A stretch of 38,097 nucleotides of DNA from Longimicrobiales bacterium (GCA_028822645.1 JAPKDG010000018.1:1-38097), one strand, 5' to 3'; counted from the stretch's first letter, positions 1 through 8,740 are shown. Made by a program: numbers and translations. The notes: generated by a model from the letters alone, not told the origin.

Positions 1-613
1 CCCAGTAAGTAGCCAAATATTTGGTCAGTCCTATCACAGCAGCTTTCGACGTGGCATATACTGCAGGAGTGTTGATTTCCACTCCCATGTATTCAGATCC
101 CTCATAGATTCTTTGATCTGGTGCAACTACTCCATACACAGAGGCGGTTTGGATTATGCTGCCACCTTGTCCTTGAGATAACATTTGTTTCCCTACCGCT
201 TGAGCGACTAAGAACATGCCATCAACATTAACCCTCATCATTTCCTGCCACTCTCGGTATGAGTAATCCTCGAAGCTAGTAAAGTATTCCGTCAAATCAT
301 TTGACTTTGCTGCAGCATTATTATGAAGAACATTAATCTTTCCAAGAGTTCCTACTACTTCCTCAACCATCTGCCCTACTTCCTCTGGAGAAGTTATATC
401 GCAAGCCACTCCCATCGCGTTAGTGCCATATTCTTGCCTAAGCTCCTTGGCAAACTTCTGGCAGGAGTCCTCATCCAAATCAATCACCGCTACATCCGCT
501 CCGACAGAGGAAAGTCCTCGACAAAAATATTTGCCAAGGATACCAACCGCACCGGTCACAACAGCCGTTTTCCCCTCAAGACGAAACCATTTTTCGACTG
601 GTTCTTCAAACAC
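1..613 (-). CDS. SDR-family oxidoreductase, PtmA-like (3' end cut by window edge)
   Basis: This is the first 204 residues of a short-chain dehydrogenase/reductase; the gene runs off the left edge. The start is GTG at 613-611, preceded by a strong AAGGAGG Shine-Dalgarno. The Rossmann glycine motif TGAVGILG is at residues 20-27, the NNA motif at 98-100, and the catalytic Ser158 and YxxxK (Tyr186, Lys190) are all present. The stretch GVVAPDQRIYEG (161-172) followed by the YATSK region resembles the PtmA/flagellin-modification subgroup of SDRs, which act in nonulosonic-acid or related glycan synthesis. That substrate assignment is inference. It sits downstream of a Wzi-like gene and a UDP-sugar dehydrogenase on the same strand, which supports a surface-glycan role. 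Confidence 0.88.
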   Translation of the reverse strand, partial: MFEEPVEKWFRLEGKTAVVTGAVGILGKYFCRGLSSVGADVAVIDLDEDSCQKFAKELRQEYGTNAMGVACDITSPEEVGQMVEEVVGTLGKINVLHNNAAAKSNDLTEYFTSFEDYSYREWQEMMRVNVDGMFLVAQAVGKQMLSQGQGGSIIQTASVYGVVAPDQRIYEGSEYMGVEINTPAVYATSKAAVIGLTKYLATYW

Positions 614-735
614 GACTCCTCCTTGTGACAGCGATACAGAAACGATAAAACTTCCGAATTACCAAATAATGCTAACTCCGTTTCAGTCATACCCCAATAG
701 TGCAAAGAAACTTAGGAAAGCACTGGAATTTTCAA

Positions 736-2292
736 TCAAAATGACAATGGCAATATGGTACGCAACTCAAACAACCAGTTGCTTCGATCCATTCCTTGAA
801 GGGCCCCATAATTATCAACTTTCTCATACCCAACTCTAGCTAAAGTGAGTAGACCCAACTCCCAATTTTCTTCCCAAGATCCAACAAGTCTGACTCTGAT
901 TTCTTCGGGTCTGTTCAAAATATTTTCAAAGACAAATCCTTCCCGCACAACATATTGGTCGTCACTCCGCTCTTCCCAAGCCAATTCTAGTTTGAGTCGG
1001 TCGGCGAGTTTTGTCATGGTATCGAACTCTAAATAACCACCTCTCCCATTGGGTCCTAAATTGTCTCCAATGATGATCCCATCTATAGTCAGACCCGAAC
1101 TAAAAGGATTGTGCTGATAGAACCTTATCCCTGCCTCCCTATATTCTAAACGCACAGAGCTCTGAGGATTTCCAAACGGTTGAGGTAACAATACCCCAGT
1201 TACGTAGGAAGCATCTTGCCCAAAAACTCGGCCCAATTGGTTGAACTTCCCCAAATCATCAAAAACAAGGGAAGCATAAATCTGAGGGGCTTTAGCCCAG
1301 GGCAATCGCCACCTGACATCAAAGCCAGCGAATCGATTAGAAATTGCCAACTTCTGACGCCCTGTAGTACCCAGCTTCGTCAAGGGTTCGACTACAATGA
1401 GGTGATCCAAAATACGGCTCCTCAGTGAAGCAGACGGAGATCCATCACCGCCCGAATGGACTAAAGCTGAAAGACCCATTTCCAAGCTTTTCCAAGGTTT
1501 AATATTCAACCTATAACCGACTAGGTAGGAATGCGGAATGTCTCGATTGTTTTCTAAACGTGACAATGAAATAGACAGCCTTGCTGGCCCGAGCCTGTTC
1601 AGAATCCAAGGAAATCGAAATGTGTCATCACTCCCTAAGCTGATTTGATCTAGAGCCCGAGCTTGTCCGGAAAACAGTGAGGAGTTCTTGACTGAAGGAC
1701 CCCAGACCAGAGGAGATCGTCCTATGGACAGATATAGAGGCCCTATTGGTCCTTCACCCCAAAGCTCTTGGATTCCAAAAGAATGAACCGAACTCTTTCC
1801 TCGAGCAATTGGGACTGAGAGCACCTTATAGAATTCCCATTCTCCAACGCTAAAACCTAAAGAAGGTTCCATTGCAGCGTTGAACCCCTCGTCCATTCCT
1901 CTGCCGCCTCTTCCTTGAGAAAGTGGTGAAACAACCGCATCTATATATCCCAATCCGTTACCCTGAACGTATCTAGGAAGAAGCTCTGCCCAACCGAATG
2001 ACATTTCCAACTGGGCGCTAAACGGTTTTCTCTGAACTAGTTCTTTTAGTTTTTTTTCAGAAATCGAAGAAGAATCGGTTATCGGCCGATCAAAAGTTTT
2101 TCTAACCATCCTGGTCAAACCAAAACTCTGACCTAAGGGTATCGTGTCCAGAATACCTTTACTCAACAACATTTCTATTTCTCTGGTCACTTGGTCAATC
2201 TTTTCTGTTGGGCGCAGAGATTGACCAACAACTTCACTTACAGAGGATAGTGCCAAACAAGAGAACGCTAAGATACGGCAAACCTTATACAT
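736..2292 (-). CDS. Wzi-like capsule assembly outer-membrane beta-barrel protein
   Basis: A protein of 518 residues with an N-terminal signal peptide (Lys3/Arg6, hydrophobic core about 7-20, likely cleavage after VVG at 21-23) and a C-terminal Phe (LPLSF), the usual signature of outer-membrane barrels. Motifs GRSPLVWGPS and the later EYREAGIRFYQHNPF...GDNLGPNGRGG stretch resemble the capsule assembly protein Wzi family, whose E. coli member anchors capsular polysaccharide at the cell surface. The rest is alternating polar/aromatic beta-strand-like sequence. It lies 65 nt after the UDP-sugar dehydrogenase gene, consistent with export or surface attachment of a polysaccharide. Family recognition is from sequence motifs by eye, so the specific ligand is unknown. 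Confidence 0.75.
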   Translation of the reverse strand: MYKVCRILAFSCLALSSVSEVVGQSLRPTEKIDQVTREIEMLLSKGILDTIPLGQSFGLTRMVRKTFDRPITDSSSISEKKLKELVQRKPFSAQLEMSFGWAELLPRYVQGNGLGYIDAVVSPLSQGRGGRGMDEGFNAAMEPSLGFSVGEWEFYKVLSVPIARGKSSVHSFGIQELWGEGPIGPLYLSIGRSPLVWGPSVKNSSLFSGQARALDQISLGSDDTFRFPWILNRLGPARLSISLSRLENNRDIPHSYLVGYRLNIKPWKSLEMGLSALVHSGGDGSPSASLRSRILDHLIVVEPLTKLGTTGRQKLAISNRFAGFDVRWRLPWAKAPQIYASLVFDDLGKFNQLGRVFGQDASYVTGVLLPQPFGNPQSSVRLEYREAGIRFYQHNPFSSGLTIDGIIIGDNLGPNGRGGYLEFDTMTKLADRLKLELAWEERSDDQYVVREGFVFENILNRPEEIRVRLVGSWEENWELGLLTLARVGYEKVDNYGALQGMDRSNWLFELRTILPLSF

Positions 2293-2357
2293 TTTAAAAA
2301 ATGTCCTGATTGATCAGCATGAGGTCAGCTTCACCAATACAACACTCTTTCATCAGC

Positions 2358-3683
2358 CTAGCTCTTTACAACCCAAGACTCCCCCAAAGATTTGTCGTCT
2401 CGGCTAAGAAACCTGGTAGCATTTCTAGCGTCTACTAGAATCGGTGAGGAATTGAGAATTCTGGAATAGTCCAGACTCGAATGATCAGTCACAATCACTA
2501 CCGCGTCGGATTGGGAAAGGATCTCGTCAGTCAATGCGACCGAAGACAGTGATAGACTTTCAGACAATTGTAACTCTGGCACATGAGGGTCATGATATTC
2601 TACTTTGGCATCGAAAGAGAGAAGTTCCTGAATCACTTGCAAAGCTGGTGACTCCCTGACGTCACTAACATCTTTCTTATACGAAACCCCAATAATCATG
2701 ATATTAGCTTCCTCTAAGGTTTTACCTTTGGATTCCAAGCTAGAGCGTACCTTTTCTACCAGGAACTTAGGCATTTCTGCGTTCAGTTCGGAAGCCAATT
2801 CTACGAAACGAGTTCGATAATTCAGACCACGCATTTTCCAAGCTAAGTAATGTGGATCCACAGGAATACAGTGACCCCCGAAACCCGGACCAGGAGTGAA
2901 CCTCATAAAGCCGAAAGGCTTAGTACTTGCAGCATCGACTGCCTCCCAAATGTCCACAGCCAATCGATCTGCTATGAGGGCTACCTCATTGACTAACGCT
3001 ATATTCACAGCCCTAAACATGTTCTCTAAAATCTTAACTAATTCAGCAGATTCAGTAGAAGAAACCGGAACCAAGTTGTCTACAAATCGCCCATACACAG
3101 AAAGCCCAACCTCCAAACAATCTGTTGTTATGCCTCCCATCACCTTAGGTGTGTTCTTGATATGCCACTGCTTATTCCCAGGATCAACACGCTCAGGAGA
3201 AAAACAGAGGAAGAAATCCTTTCCTACTTCTAAGCCTGTTTTCTCCAAATTAGGCAAGACAATATCTCGGGTAGTTCCAGGATAGCTAGTAGATTCAAGA
3301 ACTATTAATTGCCCTTCTCTCAAACCTTCAGAAACCAATTTAGATGCGGACAAAATATACGAAATATCTGGTTCATGAGATTTCGATAGAGGAGTGGGAA
3401 CACATATAGCGATAGCGTCACATTCTGAAATCCTATCCATTTCGCAAGTGGCCTGTAGTCTGCAAGTATCCAACACTTCACCTAGCTCTTGATCACTAAC
3501 GTCGACTACATGGCTCTTAGCTTCATTAATAGCATTCACTTTTCCAGAATCGATTTCAAACCCCACGACTTCCAATCCTGCTCGAGCCATCTCCAGGCAT
3601 AAAGGAAGGCCGACATACCCTAAGCCTATAACCCCTATTTTGAGGTCACTTTTCCCAAAACGATTGAATGTCTCAGTTGTCAT
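2358..3683 (-). CDS. UDP-N-acetylhexosamine/UDP-glucose 6-dehydrogenase family protein (WbpA/WecC-like)
   Basis: A complete 441-residue nucleotide-sugar dehydrogenase, which oxidises C6 of a UDP-sugar to a uronate in two NAD-dependent steps. The NAD-binding GxGxxG is at residues 20-25 (GLGYVG), a conserved Glu/Ser region ESTSYPGTT at 130-138, the substrate-domain Lys217/Asn221 helix at 211-232, and the catalytic cysteine is Cys272 in GPGFGGHCIPVDPHY. The C-terminal domain has GVSYKKDVSDVRESPA at 332-347. The SPERVDPGN motif at 162-170 favours the UDP-GlcNAc dehydrogenase (WbpA) type over UDP-glucose dehydrogenase, but the exact substrate is inferred. It is followed by the Wzi-like and PtmA-like genes and starts the glycan group. 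Confidence 0.9.
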   Translation of the reverse strand: MTTETFNRFGKSDLKIGVIGLGYVGLPLCLEMARAGLEVVGFEIDSGKVNAINEAKSHVVDVSDQELGEVLDTCRLQATCEMDRISECDAIAICVPTPLSKSHEPDISYILSASKLVSEGLREGQLIVLESTSYPGTTRDIVLPNLEKTGLEVGKDFFLCFSPERVDPGNKQWHIKNTPKVMGGITTDCLEVGLSVYGRFVDNLVPVSSTESAELVKILENMFRAVNIALVNEVALIADRLAVDIWEAVDAASTKPFGFMRFTPGPGFGGHCIPVDPHYLAWKMRGLNYRTRFVELASELNAEMPKFLVEKVRSSLESKGKTLEEANIMIIGVSYKKDVSDVRESPALQVIQELLSFDAKVEYHDPHVPELQLSESLSLSSVALTDEILSQSDAVVIVTDHSSLDYSRILNSSPILVDARNATRFLSRDDKSLGESWVVKS

Positions 3684-3790
3684 GTAGCAGATCTCATAAA
3701 GTCACCAACGGGCTTCTCCAGTAAAGATTTTTCTTCGTCTTCCTCAATATCTTAATAAATACAGACGGCCTATACCAATTCATCTCAGCA

Positions 3791-4579
3791 TTATTCAAAG
3801 TATTGAACTATAGATTCCAACAAACCAGACACACTGTATTCATTGGGATGAACTACCACCTCATATCCTAATTTTCTAGCCTCTAATGCAGTCACCGGAC
3901 CGATTACTGCCGCAGGAGATCGGACTTCCCCTCGAACCAATGCATGGAAAGATTGCACGGTAGATGGGGAGGTAAACGTCAATAGATCGACTCCCGACTT
4001 TACTTCTCCAAGAATTTCTTTTGATACTTCTGAGACTGGATTCGTTTCATAGGCCGCAACAGCTTCAACGATAGCACCCATTTCTTCCAATCCTTCACGT
4101 ACGACTGCTCTCGCCTCTGATCCAGAGGGTATAAGAAAAGTCTGGCCATTTATATTTCCACGGAATCCAAACAATTCTACTATAGCTTGACCTGTATGAA
4201 CCATCGGGATAAGCTCGACATCTACACCATAGCTTTCACTGATTCTGGCAGTTTCTGGCCCCACACAACAAACTGCAGTATTAGACAAAGCTTCCATCAC
4301 AGAAACACCCATACGCTTAGCACTTTCAGCGAAAAATTCAACGGCATTCGCTGAAGTGAAAACTACCCAATCGAAGTCAGCAAGACGAAGCAAAGCCATA
4401 TCTAAAGCTTGGGAATCACTGGGCTCTGACACTTCAACCGTAGGCATCAAAATAACTTGGGATCCAAGGTTACCTAGAAGTTCAGAAAACCTGATCGATT
4501 GTTTCACAGGTCTAGTAACTACGATACGTCTACCCTCTAGGGGTCGCGCTTTTCCAGAACTCGTTTCTTTTTCTTGCAT
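3791..4579 (-). CDS. hemD: uroporphyrinogen-III synthase
   Basis: About 262 residues of the HemD fold, which cyclises hydroxymethylbilane with inversion of ring D to make uroporphyrinogen III, the branch point to heme, siroheme and cobalamin. Visible family features are the GRRIVVTRP start of domain 1, FDWVVFTSANAV in the middle, the CVGPETA segment, and FTSPSTVQSF followed by AVIGPVTALEARKLGYEVVVHP near the C-terminus. I chose ATG 4579; an in-frame GTG at 4585 would add two residues, and neither has a good Shine-Dalgarno. No other tetrapyrrole gene is nearby. It follows rpmB after 107 nt and precedes the glycan genes, so it may be the last gene of the upstream transcript. Confidence 0.9.
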   Translation of the reverse strand: MQEKETSSGKARPLEGRRIVVTRPVKQSIRFSELLGNLGSQVILMPTVEVSEPSDSQALDMALLRLADFDWVVFTSANAVEFFAESAKRMGVSVMEALSNTAVCCVGPETARISESYGVDVELIPMVHTGQAIVELFGFRGNINGQTFLIPSGSEARAVVREGLEEMGAIVEAVAAYETNPVSEVSKEILGEVKSGVDLLTFTSPSTVQSFHALVRGEVRSPAAVIGPVTALEARKLGYEVVVHPNEYSVSGLLESIVQYFE

Positions 4580-4686
4580 GTTCACTGGCCAGGATGTGAT
4601 TTTTTATCTAGGTCCCACCCTTTTACAGCGTCACTCGTATAAAGAAACAGGCTATTTCGTTAAAAACATTGGCGCCATTGGGGGGG

Positions 4687-4902
4687 CTACTCTCCTACCA
4701 ATCTCATTGGCGGTGCTTTGGAGATCTTTTCACTCCGTATACACTCTGTACATACCCGCACTCTCCGCCTATCACCCTCTGGCGTTACAGTGTTGACCTT
4801 CTGCAGATTCGGGAGCCAACGCCGGCGAGTTTTATTATTGGCGTGGCTGACGTTATTCCCAGTTCTAGGCCCCTTTCCACAAACGTAACACACTCTAGAC
4901 AT
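4687..4902 (-). CDS. rpmB: 50S ribosomal protein L28
   Basis: A 71-residue L28 protein of the large subunit. It has the zinc-binding form, with CxxC pairs at Cys5/Cys8 and Cys51/Cys54, and the typical [19 protein letters not shown] core at 16-34. L28 more often pairs with rpmG (L33) in other genomes; here rpmG is at the other end of the block, and rpmB follows a gene of unknown function by 32 nt. No Zur-like operator is evident near the start. Identification is secure. Confidence 0.96.
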   Translation of the reverse strand: MSRVCYVCGKGPRTGNNVSHANNKTRRRWLPNLQKVNTVTPEGDRRRVRVCTECIRSEKISKAPPMRLVGE

Positions 4903-4934
4903 AAGCTTCTAATCCCTTAAAAAAGAACTAATTA

Positions 4935-5468
4935 TTAATTATCGGCACCAGGAGCACTGTACACTGTAACTTCTATAGCTTCTACAAAGGTTTCTGAGAA
5001 AGTAGCAACAATCTTATTCGCTTCGGTTAAGGCACCCATAGTTACCCACGAATCAGCTATGCTATCAGTCATTTGATGAACGTTACCTATGATCGAAACG
5101 TTCTCACCCATAGTCACCGAAATGCTATCAGACACGAGAGCCGACGACATCTTGATTAGATAGGGTTGGCCAGCAACTTCAATGAAAAAAGCTTCAGAGT
5201 CAAGCAAACTCGTGATAGTGAGTTCATTTATTTGAATGAGAATATCTTCTTGAGCCATGGGATCTGACCCGAACACATCAACTGGGATCACTACTGCTGA
5301 ACCCAAATTTCTGGTGTCTTCAACTTCTTCAGTATCCTCTACCGTAATGGACAACACATATTCATTGCTCCGAGCGGTAAGCCAATAGAAGAATCCCCCC
5401 ACAAATACAAATGCTCCAATCATTAGCAGCCTACCAGCTGTCCCAGAAGAACTTTTTCCTGATGCCAT
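4935..5468 (-). CDS. membrane-anchored protein of unknown function
   Basis: I do not recognise this 177-residue protein. It has a short basic and Ser/Gly-rich N-terminus (Lys5, Arg13), one hydrophobic segment at about residues 14-30, and then about 145 residues that should be outside the cytoplasm by the positive-inside rule. Right after the membrane there is an acidic stretch, VEDTEEVEDTR (42-52), followed by alternating hydrophobic residues that look beta-rich. There are no cysteines and no obvious catalytic motif. It has an N-terminal anchor, not a lipobox. It lies 67 nt after rplQ and 32 nt before rpmB on the same strand, so it is probably cotranscribed with ribosomal genes. Envelope, stress or secretion roles are all possible; none is shown. 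Confidence 0.8.
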   Translation of the reverse strand: MASGKSSSGTAGRLLMIGAFVFVGGFFYWLTARSNEYVLSITVEDTEEVEDTRNLGSAVVIPVDVFGSDPMAQEDILIQINELTITSLLDSEAFFIEVAGQPYLIKMSSALVSDSISVTMGENVSIIGNVHQMTDSIADSWVTMGALTEANKIVATFSETFVEAIEVTVYSAPGADN

Positions 5469-5535
5469 ATTTGTGCCTACTCCCCGTTTTTGTCCTTATT
5501 TCTCTATAAAGCTCCTTATGACTTCAGGAGGCAGT

Positions 5536-5889
5536 CTAATCGACTAACTCGATTAACGCCATCTCCGCGCCATCCCCCTTACGATTCCTTAGCTTCAAAA
5601 CGCGAGTATACCCGCCAGGGCGATCAGTAAAACGTGGGCCGATATCATCGAATAATTTTCCCAAAACACCTCTGTCAGAAATAGCTCGCCCAGCCAAGCG
5701 TCTTGCATGTAAATCCCCTCGCTTACCAAACGTAATTAGCTTCTCAGCATAAGGTCTCAGTTCCTTAGCCTTCGCAGTAGTAGTCTCGATCCGCTCATGA
5801 CGAAAAAGAGCCGTAGCAAGATTTCTTAGAGTCGCTTTCCTATGACTCCGTGTGCGAGATAAAGCGCGACCTTTTTGACGATGTCTCAT
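5536..5889 (-). CDS. rplQ: 50S ribosomal protein L17
   Basis: A 117-residue L17, bound near the exit tunnel of the large subunit. The N-terminus [19 protein letters not shown] and the following [29 protein letters not shown] core are diagnostic. The start ATG at 5889 is 12 nt after the rpoA stop, which is the standard end of the alpha operon. The length is typical for the short bacterial form, with no C-terminal extension. Confidence 0.98.
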   Translation of the reverse strand: MRHRQKGRALSRTRSHRKATLRNLATALFRHERIETTTAKAKELRPYAEKLITFGKRGDLHARRLAGRAISDRGVLGKLFDDIGPRFTDRPGGYTRVLKLRNRKGDGAEMALIELVD

Positions 5890-5901
5890 AATCTATAATG
5901 C

Positions 5902-6987
5902 CTAGAATCTCTTCAAGGTTGTCTCTTCAGATTCCGTATCTTCAGATTCAATGAGAGTGAATTCGCCTTCCTCATCCACCAGTAATTGCATTCCGAACCC
6001 CAGTTCATGGCTGGCCAGAAATTCTGAAATTTCCGTTAGGGATTTCTTGCCAAAATTACCTATACTCAACATTTGATCCTCAGATCGCTGAACCAAATCA
6101 GCCAACACGCTGACCCCTTCTTTCTTAAGTGAATTGCGGGATCTAACGCTAAGTTCAGTAATGTCCTCTAGTGGCCGGTTTAACAGGTCTCTCATTTCTT
6201 CAGAAACCTTACTCCCTAGGGAATCCAATTGAGGCAAGCCACCTTGGCCGAAATAAAGCATGAACTCAAGATGCTTTTGGAGTAGAGCCACCGCATAACT
6301 AACTGCCGATTCCGCGCTCACTGACCCATTCGTACTTACTGAAAGAGTCAATCGATCGTAATCTGTCCTCTGTCCCACACGCGTCTCTTCTACAGAAAAA
6401 TTCGCCAGTCGCACAGGATTATAGATAGAATCAATTCTCACCAAATCAACAGGAGAGCCCTCAGGAAACTCATGTTGTTCAGCAAGGACAAATCCTCTTC
6501 CTCTTTGAATGTACAGCTCTATACTGAGCTTACGCTTATTCTGCAAAGTCATCAAATGGTGTTCAGGATTATGAATCGTCACACCTGCCTTATCGGCTAT
6601 CTGAGATGCAGTAACAGTTCCTGGTTCATCCAATTCAATTTTCAGCACTACCTGATCAATTGGTTGGCCTTGACTATCTACAAAATCATCATCTAATGAA
6701 ACGACCAGTGCCTTCAGATTTTGTATGACCTGGTGCACATCTTCCACGACACCTTTTATGGTCTCATGCTCGTGCACAACGCCATTTATCCGGAAGCCCC
6801 AAACTGCCGATCCCCTAAGAGATGCCAGTAGTACTCGACGTACCGAATTCCCTAGAGTATGACCGAAACCACGCTCTAAAGGTTCAATTACAAATTCTCC
6901 CCTGCTTTCGTCATCAGATCCCGACGCAATTTCAATGCGTTCTGGAATCACTAATCCAGTCAAGTCTATCTCCAAAGAATCCTCCAT
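5902..6987 (-). CDS. rpoA: DNA-directed RNA polymerase subunit alpha
   Basis: About 361 residues. The N-terminal assembly domain (roughly 1-235) contains GFGHTLGNSVRRVLLASLRG and the dimerisation and beta/beta'-binding segments. After a short linker, the C-terminal domain (roughly 250-335; LNRPLEDITELSVRSRN, SIGNFGKKSLTEI) has the two helix-hairpin-helix elements that contact UP-element DNA and activators. A glutamate-rich tail, ESEDTESEETT, ends the protein. ATG 6987 is chosen; a GTG at 6993 overlaps the rpsD stop codon and would add two residues. The near-overlap with rpsD suggests coupled translation. Confidence 0.98.
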   Translation of the reverse strand: MEDSLEIDLTGLVIPERIEIASGSDDESRGEFVIEPLERGFGHTLGNSVRRVLLASLRGSAVWGFRINGVVHEHETIKGVVEDVHQVIQNLKALVVSLDDDFVDSQGQPIDQVVLKIELDEPGTVTASQIADKAGVTIHNPEHHLMTLQNKRKLSIELYIQRGRGFVLAEQHEFPEGSPVDLVRIDSIYNPVRLANFSVEETRVGQRTDYDRLTLSVSTNGSVSAESAVSYAVALLQKHLEFMLYFGQGGLPQLDSLGSKVSEEMRDLLNRPLEDITELSVRSRNSLKKEGVSVLADLVQRSEDQMLSIGNFGKKSLTEISEFLASHELGFGMQLLVDEEGEFTLIESEDTESEETTLKRF

Positions 6988-6989
6988 AA

Positions 6990-7607
6990 TCACTTCGAGT
7001 AGAGTTCCACGATGAGTTGCTCATTTATTGAAGCATCCACATCTGTCCGTATTGGACTACGGACCATACGACCTATACGATTTTTCTCGTCTAACACCAG
7101 CCATTCTGGAAGCTGTCTTCGAGTGCGAGATGTTGCTAAAGATACTTCCACAGCCTCCAATTCCTTCGACTTAGCCCTAACGGCAATTTCATCACCTGTT
7201 TTAACACGATAACTAGGTATATTTACGAGATGTCCATTCACTTCAAAGTGCCGATGATTAACTAGCTGTCTTGATTGACGACGAGTCTGCGCAAAGCCCA
7301 TCCTATAAACAATATTATCCAACCTAGACTCAAGTTCGACAAGTAGGTTTTCGCCCGTGACACCAGATATTTTATTTGCGTGGTCAAAGAGTTTTCGGAA
7401 TTGCTTTTCAAGCATACCATAACGCCTTTTGACTCTCTGTTTCTCGCGCAGCTGAATGGCATAATCCGATTGCTTTCTGCGTCTGTTTTGGCTCTGGCCA
7501 TGCTGTCCAGGAGGATATGGTTTCCTCTCAACTGGACAATTTATTTTACCACAACTCTGACCTTCTCGTCTACAACTTTTATGGGCGGGTCCAGTATAAC
7601 GAGCCAT
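6990..7607 (-). CDS. rpsD: 30S ribosomal protein S4
   Basis: A 205-residue primary 16S-binding protein that nucleates small-subunit assembly. The start MARYTGPAHK at ATG 7607 follows the rpsK stop by 4 nt; a longer reading frame upstream is inside rpsK and rejected. PYPPGQHG at about 30-37 and the S4 RNA-binding domain (LESRLDNIVYRMGFAQTRRQSRQLVNHRHFEVNG) are typical. The N-terminal metal site looks altered: His9, Cys12, Cys19 and Cys24, with a spacer shorter than in the usual four-cysteine form. Confidence 0.98.
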   Translation of the reverse strand: MARYTGPAHKSCRREGQSCGKINCPVERKPYPPGQHGQSQNRRRKQSDYAIQLREKQRVKRRYGMLEKQFRKLFDHANKISGVTGENLLVELESRLDNIVYRMGFAQTRRQSRQLVNHRHFEVNGHLVNIPSYRVKTGDEIAVRAKSKELEAVEVSLATSRTRRQLPEWLVLDEKNRIGRMVRSPIRTDVDASINEQLIVELYSK

Positions 7608-7611
7608 AACT

Positions 7612-8001
7612 CTATACCCTTCGCTTTTTCGGTGGACGACAACCATTGTGCGGAAGTGGAGTTATATCTTGTATCGAAGTGACCTGGAGACCAGCTGAAG
7701 CCAAAGCCGAAATGGCAGACTCTCGTCCAGACCCAGGACCTTGCACCAAAACACTCACCCTCTTAATGCCTAGTGCCATAGCCTCTCTTCCACATTCCTC
7801 TGCAGCCATAGTAGCCGCAAAAGGAGTTGATTTTTTTGACCCCTTGAATCCGGCCTTACCCGAGCTACCCCAAACAATCGTATTACCAATTCTATCAGTT
7901 ACGGTTATTAGGGTATTGTTGAAAGTCGCCTTGATGTGGGCTACTCCATCTGCTTCTATCACTTTCTTTGCCGCTTTTTTAGATATTTTTTTTATCACCA
8001 C
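7612..8001 (-). CDS. rpsK: 30S ribosomal protein S11
   Basis: A 129-residue S11 of the 30S platform, beside the mRNA exit and the Shine-Dalgarno helix. Diagnostic segments are [41 protein letters not shown] and the C-terminal [15 protein letters not shown]. The start is GTG at 8001 (GTG GTG ATA AAA), preceded by AAGGA at suitable spacing; a GTG start is unusual for this gene but no better codon is present. It lies 72 nt after rpsM. Confidence 0.97.
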   Translation of the reverse strand: MVIKKISKKAAKKVIEADGVAHIKATFNNTLITVTDRIGNTIVWGSSGKAGFKGSKKSTPFAATMAAEECGREAMALGIKRVSVLVQGPGSGRESAISALASAGLQVTSIQDITPLPHNGCRPPKKRRV

Positions 8002-8073
8002 TCTTTACCGTCCTTAAGACTTCAACACCTGCACACTTGGTGGTTTCTTAGAATAAAATTTTCAGTTTAAACT

Positions 8074-8454
8074 CTACTTCTTTGGAGCTTTCTTATGACC
8101 TGCTACAGCTCTACGGCTACCTTTATGAGTACGCGCATTAGTATGCGTTCGCTGCCCCCGTACCGGAAGACCCCTGCGATGTCTCAAGCCTCTATACGAG
8201 CCGATGTCTATCAAGCGTTTTATGTTCATCGAAATTTCAGTTCTTAAAGACCCTTCAACTTTGTATTTTTTCTCTATCTCTTTCCGAAGCTTATTCACGT
8301 CAGTATCAGTGAGATTCACTATTCGAATGTCTGGGTCAACTCCAGTCTCTTCCAAAATGAGCTCTGCTCTCTTGGGTCCAATACCATAAATGTAGGTTAA
8401 CCCAACTTTAACCTGCTTTCCATTTGGAAGATCAATACCTGCGATCCGCGCCAT
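8074..8454 (-). CDS. rpsM: 30S ribosomal protein S13
   Basis: A 126-residue S13 of the 30S head, which makes intersubunit bridges and contacts the P-site t[18 protein letters not shown], the helix-hairpin-helix segment [15 protein letters not shown], the [26 protein letters not shown]-type motif (here [10 protein letters not shown]) and the basic tail HKKAPKK are all seen. ATG 8454 begins the alpha-operon genes, 67 nt downstream of rpmJ. The upstream SD is weak (GGTGG). Confidence 0.98.
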   Translation of the reverse strand: MARIAGIDLPNGKQVKVGLTYIYGIGPKRAELILEETGVDPDIRIVNLTDTDVNKLRKEIEKKYKVEGSLRTEISMNIKRLIDIGSYRGLRHRRGLPVRGQRTHTNARTHKGSRRAVAGHKKAPKK

Positions 8455-8521
8455 ACCACCGTCTTTTTAATTAGTTAAAAGGTCACTGGCCACAATAGCC
8501 AGGAGAACTGAATTCGCAGGG

Positions 8522-8638
8522 CTAACCCTGCCTCTGTTTGTGTTTAGGATTTCTGCCACAGATAACTCTGACAACACCCTTTCGACGCACTATTCGGCAA
8601 TGCTCACAAATCCTTTTTACACTACTTCGTACCTTCAT
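8522..8638 (-). CDS. rpmJ: 50S ribosomal protein L36
   Basis: A 38-residue gene read directly from the minus strand: it begins [14 protein letters not shown] and ends [10 protein letters not shown]. It is the zinc-ribbon form with ligands Cys11, Cys14, Cys27 and His33. The ATG at 8638-8636 is preceded by GGAGAG and the stop is TAG at 8522-8524. It occupies its classic position between the spc and alpha genes. The 102 nt between it and map are too short for infA, which often precedes rpmJ. Confidence 0.97.
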   Translation of the reverse strand: MKVRSSVKRICEHCRIVRRKGVVRVICGRNPKHKQRQG

Positions 8639-8740
8639 CTCTCCAAACCCATTCCTATGTTTATTGCACAGCTAACAATGATAATGCAAGCTCCTCACAC
8701 CTTCAAGACATTCGACATTATTTCAATATAAATATCCGCG

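Noticed and set aside
4640-4686. GGCGCC with nearby T-run after rpmB as a terminator
   Set aside because: The symmetric part has no loop, so it cannot make a stable hairpin.
4356-4796. Plus-strand open frame of 146 codons across hemD and rpmB
   Set aside because: It overlaps two well-supported genes on the other strand and has no protein-like features.
7646-8017. Plus-strand open frame of 123 codons opposite rpsK
   Set aside because: It mirrors rpsK codons and shows no family motif or independent ribosome binding site.
8455-8521. CTGGC/GCCAG hairpin between rpmJ and rpsM as a terminator or S4 target
   Set aside because: The stem is only 5 bp, the T-rich run is not adjacent, and it does not resemble the pseudoknot known for S4 control in E. 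coli.
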